Shown: piece after piece, positions 1 through 6,141 of the stretch
Layout of the letters: each line of letters starts with the position of its first letter
Position numbering within the stretch: the stretch's first letter is position 1
Assembly (NCBI GenBank): GCA_003222455.1
Contig: QHWF01000263.1
Coordinates: 1-6,155 of the forward strand
DNA: 6,155 nt
Reading direction: 5' to 3'
Source of the DNA: Acidobacteriota bacterium
GTDB taxonomy: Bacteria; Acidobacteriota; Vicinamibacteria; Vicinamibacterales; CAVVIG01
Notes under the pieces: model-generated
What the model was told of the DNA's origin: nothing
The model's input: the letters and a program-made list of their open reading frames with translations, nothing else
Database searches by the model: none
Made by a program: the position numbers and the translations under genes

Positions 1-11
1 AAGCGGTCTTC

Positions 12-38
12 TCTGCGGGTTCCGCGTGTTCTGCGTTG
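12..38. repeat. Three degenerate 9-nt tandem units at the window edge
   Basis: Three consecutive 9-nt units can be read: TCTGCGGGT (12-20), TCCGCGTGT (21-29) and TCTGCGTTG (30-38). They share a TCTGCG-like core with scattered changes. The run may continue to the left beyond the window. It is probably a low-complexity intergenic repeat. It overlaps a possible GTG start at 26, which is one reason not to begin the downstream gene there. Three short units could also arise by chance in GC-rich DNA. Confidence 0.35.
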
Positions 39-107
39 ATCGCCATGACTGGCAGGCGAGCGCGGATTTGTGGCGCGCCTCACGTTATCATTGCACCCTC
101 AACGAAA

Positions 108-113
108 GTGAGG
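108..113 (+). promoter_or_regulatory. Ribosome binding site that fixes the metallohydrolase start
   Basis: The sequence GTGAGG, with a GAGG core at 110-113, ends five bases before the ATG at 119. This start is followed directly by a hydrophobic export segment, as expected for this family. The longer reading from GTG at 26 would place about 31 unlikely residues before that segment. The match to the anti-Shine-Dalgarno sequence is modest. Confidence 0.55.
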
Positions 114-118
114 CGTGT

Positions 119-2464
119 ATGGCCGTGGCTTTGTCGAGATTCGTCCTCGGGGCAGGCGTCGGCGTGATGCTCTGGGCCGGGATTGGCGCAAACGTGCGTT
201 CATGGCTGTCCGCTACCATGGAGGGTAGAAACAGGATTCCTGCTCGTTCAGGGTTGAGTCCGCAGAAGGTGCCGCAGCCGCCCGTGGACCTGCAGCCGCT
301 CGCGCAACAAGCCCGACGCGTCGAAACCGCGCTCAGCTATCTGGGACAGCCGCTCGCGGCGGAGGATCGGCAGGCGCTGGACGCCGCCATCTCCTCCAGG
401 GTCGAAGCGCAAGCGGCCGAGCAGATTCAAACGACTCTGGACAAGTACGTGCTCGCGATTGTCCGCATCAATCCTGAGAGTCGCGTCAGCGTCGACCAGG
501 GGCCGGCGAAGCCGGAGCTCGTGGAAGGGGGCACGCGGCTGTTTCTGGTGAAGGTGCTCAACGAGGCCCAGGTCACCGCTCCGCTGCGCGTCGACAGCCC
601 GAACAGCGGAAACGTGTTCATCACCTCGGACGGCTCGCCCGAGCCGAAGGCCGCCTTGACGACGCGCGACGCCCGCGATCGGTGGGCGAGCATTTCCATC
701 TACAACAAGCGGCCGATGACGCCGCGGCTCTCGGGCCTTGGCGTGGAGTACGTCATTCTCGAGATCTTCAGCCGCGACACCGGACAGCGGTCGGCGCAGA
801 TCGCGTTCAACGTCGGCCAGGGCACGCAGGACGTTGGCTATCGCAACGACGTGCCCATTCTCTTCACCGTGCTGCCGGCACGGAACGTTGCCATTCGCAT
901 CCGCGATGAACACGGCAAACCTGCCGTCGCGTCGTTGCTGATTCGAGACCGCTTCGACCGGATCTATCCAAACCGATCAAAACGGCTCGCTCCTGACTTT
1001 CCGTTTCAGTCACAGATCTACCGATCGGACGGCGAGACCGTTCGTCTGCCCGCCGGCAGCTACACGGTTGTCTCGAGCGGCGGTCCGGAATATGTGAGCC
1101 GCACCACCGATCTTCGTGTCGAGGCCGATCGGCCCGCCGAGATCGCCATCACGCTGGAGCGCTGGATCGATCCCGCCAGGTGGGGCTGGTACTCAGGCGA
1201 TCATCACGTGCATGCCGCAGGCTGCTCGCACTATCAAAACCCCACCGAAGGCGTGCTGCCCGAGGACATGATGCGTCAGATCGACGGCGAGGCGCTCAAC
1301 ATCGGCGCGGTGCTGACTTGGGGACCCTGTTACTACTACCAGAAACAGTTCTTTACCGGGCAGGACAACCCGCTGTCGAAAGCCGATCGCCGGATGCATT
1401 ACGACCTCGAGGTGTCGGGATTTCCGTCCAGCCACGCCGGCCATCTCGTGCTGCTCGGACTGAAAGATCAGGACTATCCGCGGACGCATCGGATCGAGGA
1501 CTGGCCCTCGTGGGATCTCCCGATCCTGAAGTGGGCCAGGGCGCAGGGTGCGGTCGTCGGATTCGCTCATTCCGGGTGGGGTCTCGAAGTACAGGATCGT
1601 GCAGTGCCCAGCTTCGAGATGCCTGCCTTCGACGGCATCGGCGCCAACGAGTACATCGTCGATGTCACCCACCCGGATACCGTGGACTTCATCTCGACCG
1701 TCGATACGCCGTCGGTGGCGGAGTTGAGCATCTGGTATCACACCCTGAACGTCGGGTTCCGCACCCGCGTCAGCGGCGAGACCGATTTTCCGTGCATCTA
1801 CGACAGCCGCGTCGGCCTGGGACGGACCTACGGCGCCGTCGAGGGCGGCCTGACGTACCAGCAGTGGCTGACCAGCCTGCGCAACGGCCGCAGCTACGTG
1901 TCGGACGGCAAGAGCCACTTGCTCGATTTTTCCGTCGACGGGATTGACGTCGGACGCAATGGCAGCGAGCTGAAGATCAGCGGCGCCCGGATCGTCAGCG
2001 CGAAGGTGCGCGCGGCGGCCTCGATCGATCCGCTGCCGAACGAAGAGATTCGAAGGCGGCCGCTCGATCAGCAGCCGTACTGGGACGTCGAACGGGCGCG
2101 CCTGGGAAACAGCCGCGAGGTTGCGGTGGAGCTGATCGTCAACGGCACTGTCGCCGCTTCCAGGAACATCCCCGCGGACGGACAGTTGCGGGACGTCATG
2201 TTCAACGTCCGCATCGACAAGAGCAGCTGGATTGCGGCTCGCATTCTTCCTTCGTCCCACACCAACCCGATCTTCGCGCTCGTCGACGGCAAGCCGATTC
2301 GCGCCTCGCGACGCAGCGCGGAATGGTGCCTGACGGCCGTCAACCAGTGCTGGACGCAGAAGGCGCCGCGCATCAGGCCGGCGGAGCGGGATGCGGCGAA
2401 AGCGGCGTACGATCACGCCCGCGAGGAGTACCGGCGGCTGATTGCCGAATCGCCCGAGCGCTAG
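119..2464 (+). CDS. Exported CehA/McbA-like PHP-domain metallohydrolase
   Basis: This is a predicted metal-dependent hydrolase acting outside the cytoplasm; its substrate is unknown. With the ATG at 119 the protein is 781 aa. Residues 1-24 have Arg7 followed by a hydrophobic run, which suggests a Sec signal or membrane anchor. Residues of about 110-230 look beta-rich. Residues of about 256-350 resemble a carboxypeptidase-regulatory-like beta sandwich. The PHP-type domain begins at WGWYSGDHHVHAAGCSH (355-371), with the DxHxH metal motif at D361, H363 and H365. Further candidate metal ligands are H484 (VVGFAHSGWG) and D556 (SGETDFPC). C737 and C744 could form a disulfide. The protein ends in a charged helix. 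The layout fits CehA/McbA-family proteins, named after carbaryl-type hydrolases, but carbaryl activity is not implied. The frame is intact. The gene is convergent with the receptor gene, and its TAG stop lies inside the first base-paired arm of the downstream palindrome. Confidence 0.85.
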   Translation: MAVALSRFVLGAGVGVMLWAGIGANVRSWLSATMEGRNRIPARSGLSPQKVPQPPVDLQPLAQQARRVETALSYLGQPLAAEDRQALDAAISSRVEAQAAEQIQTTLDKYVLAIVRINPESRVSVDQGPAKPELVEGGTRLFLVKVLNEAQVTAPLRVDSPNSGNVFITSDGSPEPKAALTTRDARDRWASISIYNKRPMTPRLSGLGVEYVILEIFSRDTGQRSAQIAFNVGQGTQDVGYRNDVPILFTVLPARNVAIRIRDEHGKPAVASLLIRDRFDRIYPNRSKRLAPDFPFQSQIYRSDGETVRLPAGSYTVVSSGGPEYVSRTTDLRVEADRPAEIAITLERWIDPARWGWYSGDHHVHAAGCSHYQNPTEGVLPEDMMRQIDGEALNIGAVLTWGPCYYYQKQFFTGQDNPLSKADRRMHYDLEVSGFPSSHAGHLVLLGLKDQDYPRTHRIEDWPSWDLPILKWARAQGAVVGFAHSGWGLEVQDRAVPSFEMPAFDGIGANEYIVDVTHPDTVDFISTVDTPSVAELSIWYHTLNVGFRTRVSGETDFPCIYDSRVGLGRTYGAVEGGLTYQQWLTSLRNGRSYVSDGKSHLLDFSVDGIDVGRNGSELKISGARIVSAKVRAAASIDPLPNEEIRRRPLDQQPYWDVERARLGNSREVAVELIVNGTVAASRNIPADGQLRDVMFNVRIDKSSWIAARILPSSHTNPIFALVDGKPIRASRRSAEWCLTAVNQCWTQKAPRIRPAERDAAKAAYDHAREEYRRLIAESPER

Positions 2465-2498
2465 GAGTCCGTCCGAGTAAACCGCGACGGACTCCTAG
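2461..2498 (+). repeat. 38-nt palindrome, copy 1
   Basis: This is a perfect 13-bp inverted repeat: CTAGGAGTCCGTC at 2461-2473 pairs with 2486-2498 across a 12-nt loop that contains GAGTAAAC (2475-2482). It begins and ends with CTAG. The first CTAG overlaps the metallohydrolase stop codon (2462-2464), and the last CTAG is shared with copy 2. The matching loop block and ends in copy 2 show that this is a member of a repeat family rather than a chance hairpin. Confidence 0.9.
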
Positions 2499-2532
2499 GA
2501 GCGTGTTCTAGTTTACTCAGACACGCTCCTAG
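2495..2532 (-). repeat. 38-nt palindrome, copy 2, inverted relative to copy 1
   Basis: This is a perfect 12-bp inverted repeat: CTAGGAGCGTGT at 2495-2506 pairs with 2521-2532 across a 14-nt loop. Read on the minus strand, it aligns to copy 1 over all 38 positions without gaps, with 27 identical. Identity covers the CTAGGAG and CTCCTAG ends and the loop block GAGTAAAC. Element positions 8, 9 and 10 and their partners 31, 30 and 29 differ between the copies, yet all stay paired. Confidence 0.9.
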
Positions 2533-2552
2533 ACTGCCATTGTCTGGCGCCA

Positions 2553-5396
2553 CTACCAGTCGAACTTCGCCCCGACGCGCCAGACGCGCGGCGGCACGAT
2601 CGCGAGCGGCCGAAGAAACGAGCTGCCCGAGCTCCAGCTCGTGTTCTGAATCGGATTCGCGTTCGTCAGATTGTAGACGTCGACGAACGGCGACACGCGG
2701 GTCCGGCGGAGCTTCGTCAACCGCTCGATGCGCAGATCGAGCAGCGACACGTCGTCCTGACGCCGCGCATTCAGCGGTTCGGCAGGAATCCGGATGTTGC
2801 CGTAGTTGAGCGACGCCACAAACGTGCGGCCGAAGTTCTGGCCCGCCTGGAACCGATAGACCGGGCTGATCTTCAGCCCCAGCGGCCCTTCCCACGATGC
2901 GGTGAGCTTTGCCGCCACGTCGGTCGACTTCTCCTGGCCGTTCGGCGCCGTGTTGATCAGGTCATTGGGCGTCACCGGCAGCTGGTTCTGCCGGAAACTC
3001 GTATCGAAGAGCGTGTTCGCCTGAGCGTAGCTGGTCGTGTGGGAGAGTGACGCAACCGCGGACCACCCCCGGTTCAACCGCTTGGTGGCCGTGACCTCCC
3101 AGGTATAAAAGTTGGTTCGGGCGCCGGGCACATTCGTGAGCACGTTGCGCACGGGAAGACCGAGATACTCAGGCGCGAGATTCCACGCATGAATCGCCGG
3201 GCCATCGTCGCCGTTGCCGGCGAGACCGTCCGGGCCGGGATCCGGCACGGTCACCGGTACGTTGAACGCCGAGAACGGTTGATTGGCATTCAACAATTGA
3301 GAGAGTTGACGCTCGGTGCGCCAGACGAACCCGCCGCGGATGCCAAGATCGGCCGCGAGCTCGCGCTCGAGCCATCCGGCGACCTCGTCGGTGTGCGTGT
3401 TCTCGAGATCGGGCGCGATCGTCGACGTTGCGCCGCCGCCGAGCGCCGAAATCAGCCGCCCTTCTTCACCAGGCTGCCAGATGCGGTCGCCATTGAGGTC
3501 GGTCATCCACGAGTAGCGCCGCTGCCAGATCGGCGGATTCGGATTCACCGTCGCGCTCAGTTCCGCGCCCGGGTTCCACCAGTAGCGGCCGTAGTTCGCC
3601 TTGACAATCGTCCTGCCGTTGCCCGACAGGTCAAACGTCATGCCCACACGCGGCGCAACCGTATTCCAGATGTTCAAGGCGTCGACGGCGGGGAAGGCTG
3701 CCGCTGCCGGATTGAATCGGCCCGCGGCGTGAACCTGCGCCGGCAGGAAGTTCCGATAGCGATCGAACCGCAGCCCGAGATTGAGCGTGAGGCGCTTCGT
3801 CGCGCGCCAGGTGTCGGTGGCATAAGCGCCGTACGTCCACAGCCCGTTGACCGACCGCGTCGGGTTGCCCAGAAGGTAAACCTCGATCGGGGCGCCCTGC
3901 CGCAGGATGTGCACGACGTCGCCATAGGAGCCGGCCGGATCGCCCTGGGTGGTCAGGTCGCGGAAGATCTCCCACCCGAACTTCAAATTGTGGTTGCCCA
4001 GGCGGCCGTGATGGAAATAGCTGACCGACCCGAGCACCTGGTTGCGGCGGATGTCGAGCTCGCGGATACGCGAGGCCCCGGACACGAGATTGTTGCCCAG
4101 ATCCTCGTAGCGCGGGGCCGACGTGTAGTTCGTATCGGGCCAGTCGAATCCGTACTGACCGACACGGATCTCGAAGAAGGCCGCGTCTCCAATTACCGTG
4201 TCCCACTCGGCTTTGTACAGGCGCGGGTAGAGGTATTGGTTGAATGACGCGTCCTCAGAGGAAAAAATCCCGGTCAGGCCGAGCGCGAATGCGTCGAGGC
4301 GGTTGGGTTGATGTTTGCTGTTGCGCGAGGCGTAGCCGACGAATCTGTTGTTCCGGGTCAGCGTCAAGGTGAATTTGCCGGTGAAGCTGGTCAGCCGCGT
4401 GACGAACGGCTTGACCTGGAAGTTGGTGACGCGCGTTTCCGTTTCCAGATCGCGCACCGCGCCGTACCACCAGAGCCGGTCCTTGACGAAGTAGCCGCCG
4501 CCGTCCGCGCTGGAGTCGCGAAACTTGTGGAGGCGGTTCACGTCGCGCGGCTCGAGCCCGCCGCCGCCGCTGATCCCCTGCGCGATTTGGCGATCGTCGA
4601 TGTTGAACGACTGCCAGCGCTCGTTCTCGTAATGATCGACCAGCGACCCGTGATAGGCGTTGCCGCCCGATTTGCTGATGAAGACCATCTGGATGCCAGG
4701 CACCGCCATCTCCGCCGTGTGGGCGGCCGCGTTGACGGCAATCTCGTCGAACGATCCCATGTCCACGTAATTGCCGAACCGCTCGGTGCCTTGCGTCGAG
4801 TTGATGCCTTCGATCATCGGCCGGTTCTGGCCCGTCGTGCCGTAGGCGTAGTAGTTGGTCTGCGATCCGGCGGAGCTGCCGCCGACGTCGACGCGCGTCA
4901 GCTTCAAGGCGGGCGTCTCGGACAGCACCGACCAGTAATCGCGGCTGCCGCTCGGCAGGCTCGCCAGCATCGGCGCATCGAACGTCGTCCCAATCTTTGT
5001 GGACGCCGTGTCGACGACCGGCGACGCCCCGGTGACCGTGACGTTCTCCGAGACTGCGCCGATCGCCATCTGAACGCTGAGCGTCGCGGTGAAGCCAAGA
5101 TCGATGCGAATGTCTGTGCGCGTGACCGGTGCGAAGCCGTCGAGCTCGAACGTGACGGTGTAGGTGCCGGGCGGCACGGCGGCCAGCCGATAGGCGCCCT
5201 CCTGGTTCGTGGTCACGACGCGCGTCCCCATCATCGCGGGACCACCGATTGTCACCGTCACGCCCGGCAGCACCGCATTGGTGTTGTCCGTCACCCAGCC
5301 GTCAATCGCGCCCATCGTCGCGCTCACGGTCTGAGCCGGCGCTGCGCCGACCGACAGGTGCGCCACGAGAATCGCCGCACCGAGAGAGCGTCCCAT
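2553..5396 (-). CDS. TonB-dependent outer-membrane receptor, Oar-like, with N-terminal regulatory domain
   Basis: This is a predicted outer-membrane beta-barrel that imports a ligand using TonB energy; the ligand is unknown. The 947-aa protein starts with a Sec signal peptide, with likely cleavage after APA at residues 19-21. A carboxypeptidase-regulatory-like domain follows at about 30-115 (GAIDGWVTD, PGVTVTIGG, EGAYRLAAVPPGTYTV). The plug covers about 115-240 (SENVTVTGASPVVDT, RPMIEGINS). The rest is barrel, ending in GAKFDW with a terminal aromatic residue, as expected for barrel assembly. Residues 633-644 (DLNGDRIWQPGE) fit an EF-hand-type calcium loop, and 719-732 is a second Asp/Gly/Asn-rich loop. 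Size and domain order match Oar-like receptors common in Acidobacteriota. I could not identify a clear TonB box. The frame is unbroken, the ATG has a strong ribosome binding site, and the stop lies 20 bases beyond the palindrome pair. Confidence 0.92.
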   Translation of the reverse strand: MGRSLGAAILVAHLSVGAAPAQTVSATMGAIDGWVTDNTNAVLPGVTVTIGGPAMMGTRVVTTNQEGAYRLAAVPPGTYTVTFELDGFAPVTRTDIRIDLGFTATLSVQMAIGAVSENVTVTGASPVVDTASTKIGTTFDAPMLASLPSGSRDYWSVLSETPALKLTRVDVGGSSAGSQTNYYAYGTTGQNRPMIEGINSTQGTERFGNYVDMGSFDEIAVNAAAHTAEMAVPGIQMVFISKSGGNAYHGSLVDHYENERWQSFNIDDRQIAQGISGGGGLEPRDVNRLHKFRDSSADGGGYFVKDRLWWYGAVRDLETETRVTNFQVKPFVTRLTSFTGKFTLTLTRNNRFVGYASRNSKHQPNRLDAFALGLTGIFSSEDASFNQYLYPRLYKAEWDTVIGDAAFFEIRVGQYGFDWPDTNYTSAPRYEDLGNNLVSGASRIRELDIRRNQVLGSVSYFHHGRLGNHNLKFGWEIFRDLTTQGDPAGSYGDVVHILRQGAPIEVYLLGNPTRSVNGLWTYGAYATDTWRATKRLTLNLGLRFDRYRNFLPAQVHAAGRFNPAAAAFPAVDALNIWNTVAPRVGMTFDLSGNGRTIVKANYGRYWWNPGAELSATVNPNPPIWQRRYSWMTDLNGDRIWQPGEEGRLISALGGGATSTIAPDLENTHTDEVAGWLERELAADLGIRGGFVWRTERQLSQLLNANQPFSAFNVPVTVPDPGPDGLAGNGDDGPAIHAWNLAPEYLGLPVRNVLTNVPGARTNFYTWEVTATKRLNRGWSAVASLSHTTSYAQANTLFDTSFRQNQLPVTPNDLINTAPNGQEKSTDVAAKLTASWEGPLGLKISPVYRFQAGQNFGRTFVASLNYGNIRIPAEPLNARRQDDVSLLDLRIERLTKLRRTRVSPFVDVYNLTNANPIQNTSWSSGSSFLRPLAIVPPRVWRVGAKFDW

Positions 5397-5400
5397 GTTG

Positions 5401-5408
5401 CCTCCCCC
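5401..5408 (-). promoter_or_regulatory. Strong ribosome binding site of the receptor gene
   Basis: Read on the minus strand, GGGGGAGG precedes the ATG at 5396 by four bases (CAAC). This supports the start that gives a typical signal peptide. Confidence 0.75.
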
Positions 5409-5521
5409 GCGTCTGATGCGAATCTACGCGCTCGCAGGACATGCGTCGAACATGCCCCGCGAATCGTGGATGATCCCACAAATGCGCGGTCCGGCGCCTT
5501 CAAAAATCAACGGCAGGCACG
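5409..5521 (-). other. Leader region upstream of the receptor gene, no clear promoter
   Basis: This stretch separates the receptor gene from the amidohydrolase remnant. On the minus strand, TAGATT (+ strand 5421-5426) resembles a -10 box, and TTCGAC (5445-5450) lies 18 bases upstream, but that -35 match is poor. A start there would give a leader of about 20 nt. An imperfect inverted repeat (GTGG...CCAC, 5466-5479) is too weak to call an operator. Any promoter of the receptor probably lies here, unless the gene is read through from upstream. Confidence 0.25.
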
Positions 5522-5896
5522 TCACTGGACGACGTACCGCATGTAGGGCGCGACGTTCTTCCCGATCGTCTGAAATTCAGACTCTGACAGCGGCAGACGC
5601 CGAAATGCCGCCCATGCTTGGCGGGGAGGAACGCCGCCGCCGCTGGCGGCATCAGATCCATAAAGGATTCGTTCGAGGCCGACCTGCCGGATACGCGCAG
5701 CAACCAGCTCCGCCTTCTCGCGCCACTGTCCAAAGCCGGCGATTCCGGACACGTCGAAGTAGAGATGCGCCGTACGCGGATCGTGGTCAGCGATGGCACG
5801 CGTGAACACAGCCAGCGCTTGATCGATGGATGGATCGTCGTAACCGCCGGCGCCGGTCAAGTGCGCAATCTGGACAGGCACATCGGGTGCTGCCAA
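5522..5896 (-). pseudogene. C-terminal remnant of an amidohydrolase (Amidohydrolase_2 type)
   Basis: The 124 codons encode the last part of a TIM-barrel amidohydrolase. Counting from the TTG at 5896, VPVQIAHLTGAGG (6-18) carries the His of a late barrel strand (H12). HLYFDVSGI (44-52) is a further strand. GLERILYGSDAA (73-83) carries the conserved acidic residue D82. The C-terminal helix and stop codon look normal. Family members are usually around 300 aa, so the N-terminal half, including the metal-binding HxH, is absent. The open frame continues upstream only to a stop at 5933-5935, and family-like sequence ends near 5900, where GC-rich repeat DNA begins. The remaining part has no frameshift or internal stop, so truncation may be recent. 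The remnant lies upstream of the receptor gene on the same strand. A functional short protein starting at TTG is possible but unlikely. Confidence 0.75.
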
Positions 5897-5963
5897 GGCG
5901 CGCCGCGGTCTCGGGGTCCCCGGTCCGGGCTTCTACGTCTTTCGGGCGAAAACGCATCTCCGG

Positions 5964-5996
5964 GTCCGGCTGAAGCCGGACACTACCGAATTGGAG
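5964..5996 (+). repeat. Hairpin plus tail, direct repeat copy 1
   Basis: A 7-bp stem (GTCCGGC, 5964-5970, with GCCGGAC, 5975-5981) closes a TGAA loop. It is followed by the tail ACTACCGAATTGGAG (5982-5996). Positions 5965-5996 recur at 6043-6074 with 30 of 32 bases identical. Confidence 0.85.
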
Positions 5997-6014
5997 CTTT
6001 TAACAAATCGGTTG

Positions 6015-6034
6015 CGTCCGCTTTTAAGCGGACG
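6015..6034 (+). repeat. Hairpin of the same size with a different stem
   Basis: GTCCGCTT (6016-6023) pairs with AAGCGGAC (6026-6033) around TT, and the pair 6015/6034 extends the stem to 9 bp. The outer bases GTCCG and CGGAC match the neighbouring hairpin, while the inner stem and loop differ. Confidence 0.75.
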
Positions 6035-6042
6035 TCGTTGGA

Positions 6043-6074
6043 TCCGGCTGAAGCCGGACGCTATCGAATTGGAG
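6043..6074 (+). repeat. Hairpin plus tail, direct repeat copy 2
   Basis: This second copy of the 32-nt unit begins 78 bases after the first. It has a 6-bp stem (TCCGGC/GCCGGA) around TGAA and the tail with two changes (6060 and 6064). The base before the stem is A instead of G, which shortens the stem by one pair. Confidence 0.85.
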
Positions 6075-6078
6075 TGGT

Positions 6079-6141
6079 GCGGCGGAAGCCCGCCGCGCCG
6101 CGTGAGGCGGCGTGCAAGACTGAAAGTCGGCGGCGGCCGAC
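6079..6141 (+). repeat. Run of four further short hairpins
   Basis: Four inverted repeats follow closely. They are GCGGCGG/CCGCCGC around AAGC (6079-6096), CGCCGC/GCGGCG around GTGAG (6096-6112), GACT/AGTC around GAA (6118-6128) and GTCGGC/GCCGAC around GGCG (6126-6141). Neighbouring stems overlap at 6096 and at 6126-6128. Individually they are short, and some could occur by chance in such GC-rich DNA. Their density, and the reuse of an 18-nt size and GAA-containing loops, suggest relation to the repeats on the left. Confidence 0.5.

Larger units (their letters stand above)
2461..2532. terminator. Probable bidirectional transcription end between convergent genes
   Basis: The two strong hairpins fill most of the 88-nt gap between the stop codons of two convergent genes, which is the usual place for a two-way terminator. 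No T-rich tract follows either stem on either strand, so these are not classic intrinsic terminators. They could instead block RNA decay, help termination through Rho or another factor, or simply be a repeat inserted there. Because the central CTAG (2495-2498) belongs to both stems, the two full hairpins cannot both form completely at once. Confidence 0.5.

Noticed and set aside
86..91. TATCAT as a -10 box for the metallohydrolase gene
   Set aside because: No acceptable -35 box lies 16-18 bases upstream, and the six-base match alone is not enough.
26..118. Longer start of the metallohydrolase gene at GTG 26
   Set aside because: It adds 31 residues ahead of a clear hydrophobic export segment, starts inside a repeat-like tract, and lacks the ribosome binding site seen before the ATG at 119.
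1193..2416. 407-codon open frame on the minus strand inside the metallohydrolase gene
   Set aside because: Its translation is Arg/Ala-rich with no recognisable domain. It is a shadow of the GC-rich coding frame, which has clear family motifs.
3189..4247. 352-codon open frame on the plus strand opposite the receptor barrel
   Set aside because: Same reasons: antisense to a well-supported gene and without protein-like features.
5466..5479. Imperfect palindrome GTGG...CCAC as an operator for the receptor gene
   Set aside because: The arms are only four bases with a mismatched centre, which is easily found by chance.
4308..5546. 412-codon open frame on the plus strand opposite the receptor gene
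   Set aside because: It is a shadow frame with low-complexity Arg/Val/Asp composition and no signal or domain, and it runs over the receptor's start and leader.
5964..6141. Hairpin cluster as a CRISPR array
   Set aside because: Repeats are not evenly spaced, only two copies are near-identical, there are no spacer-like unique segments of constant length, and no cas gene is present.
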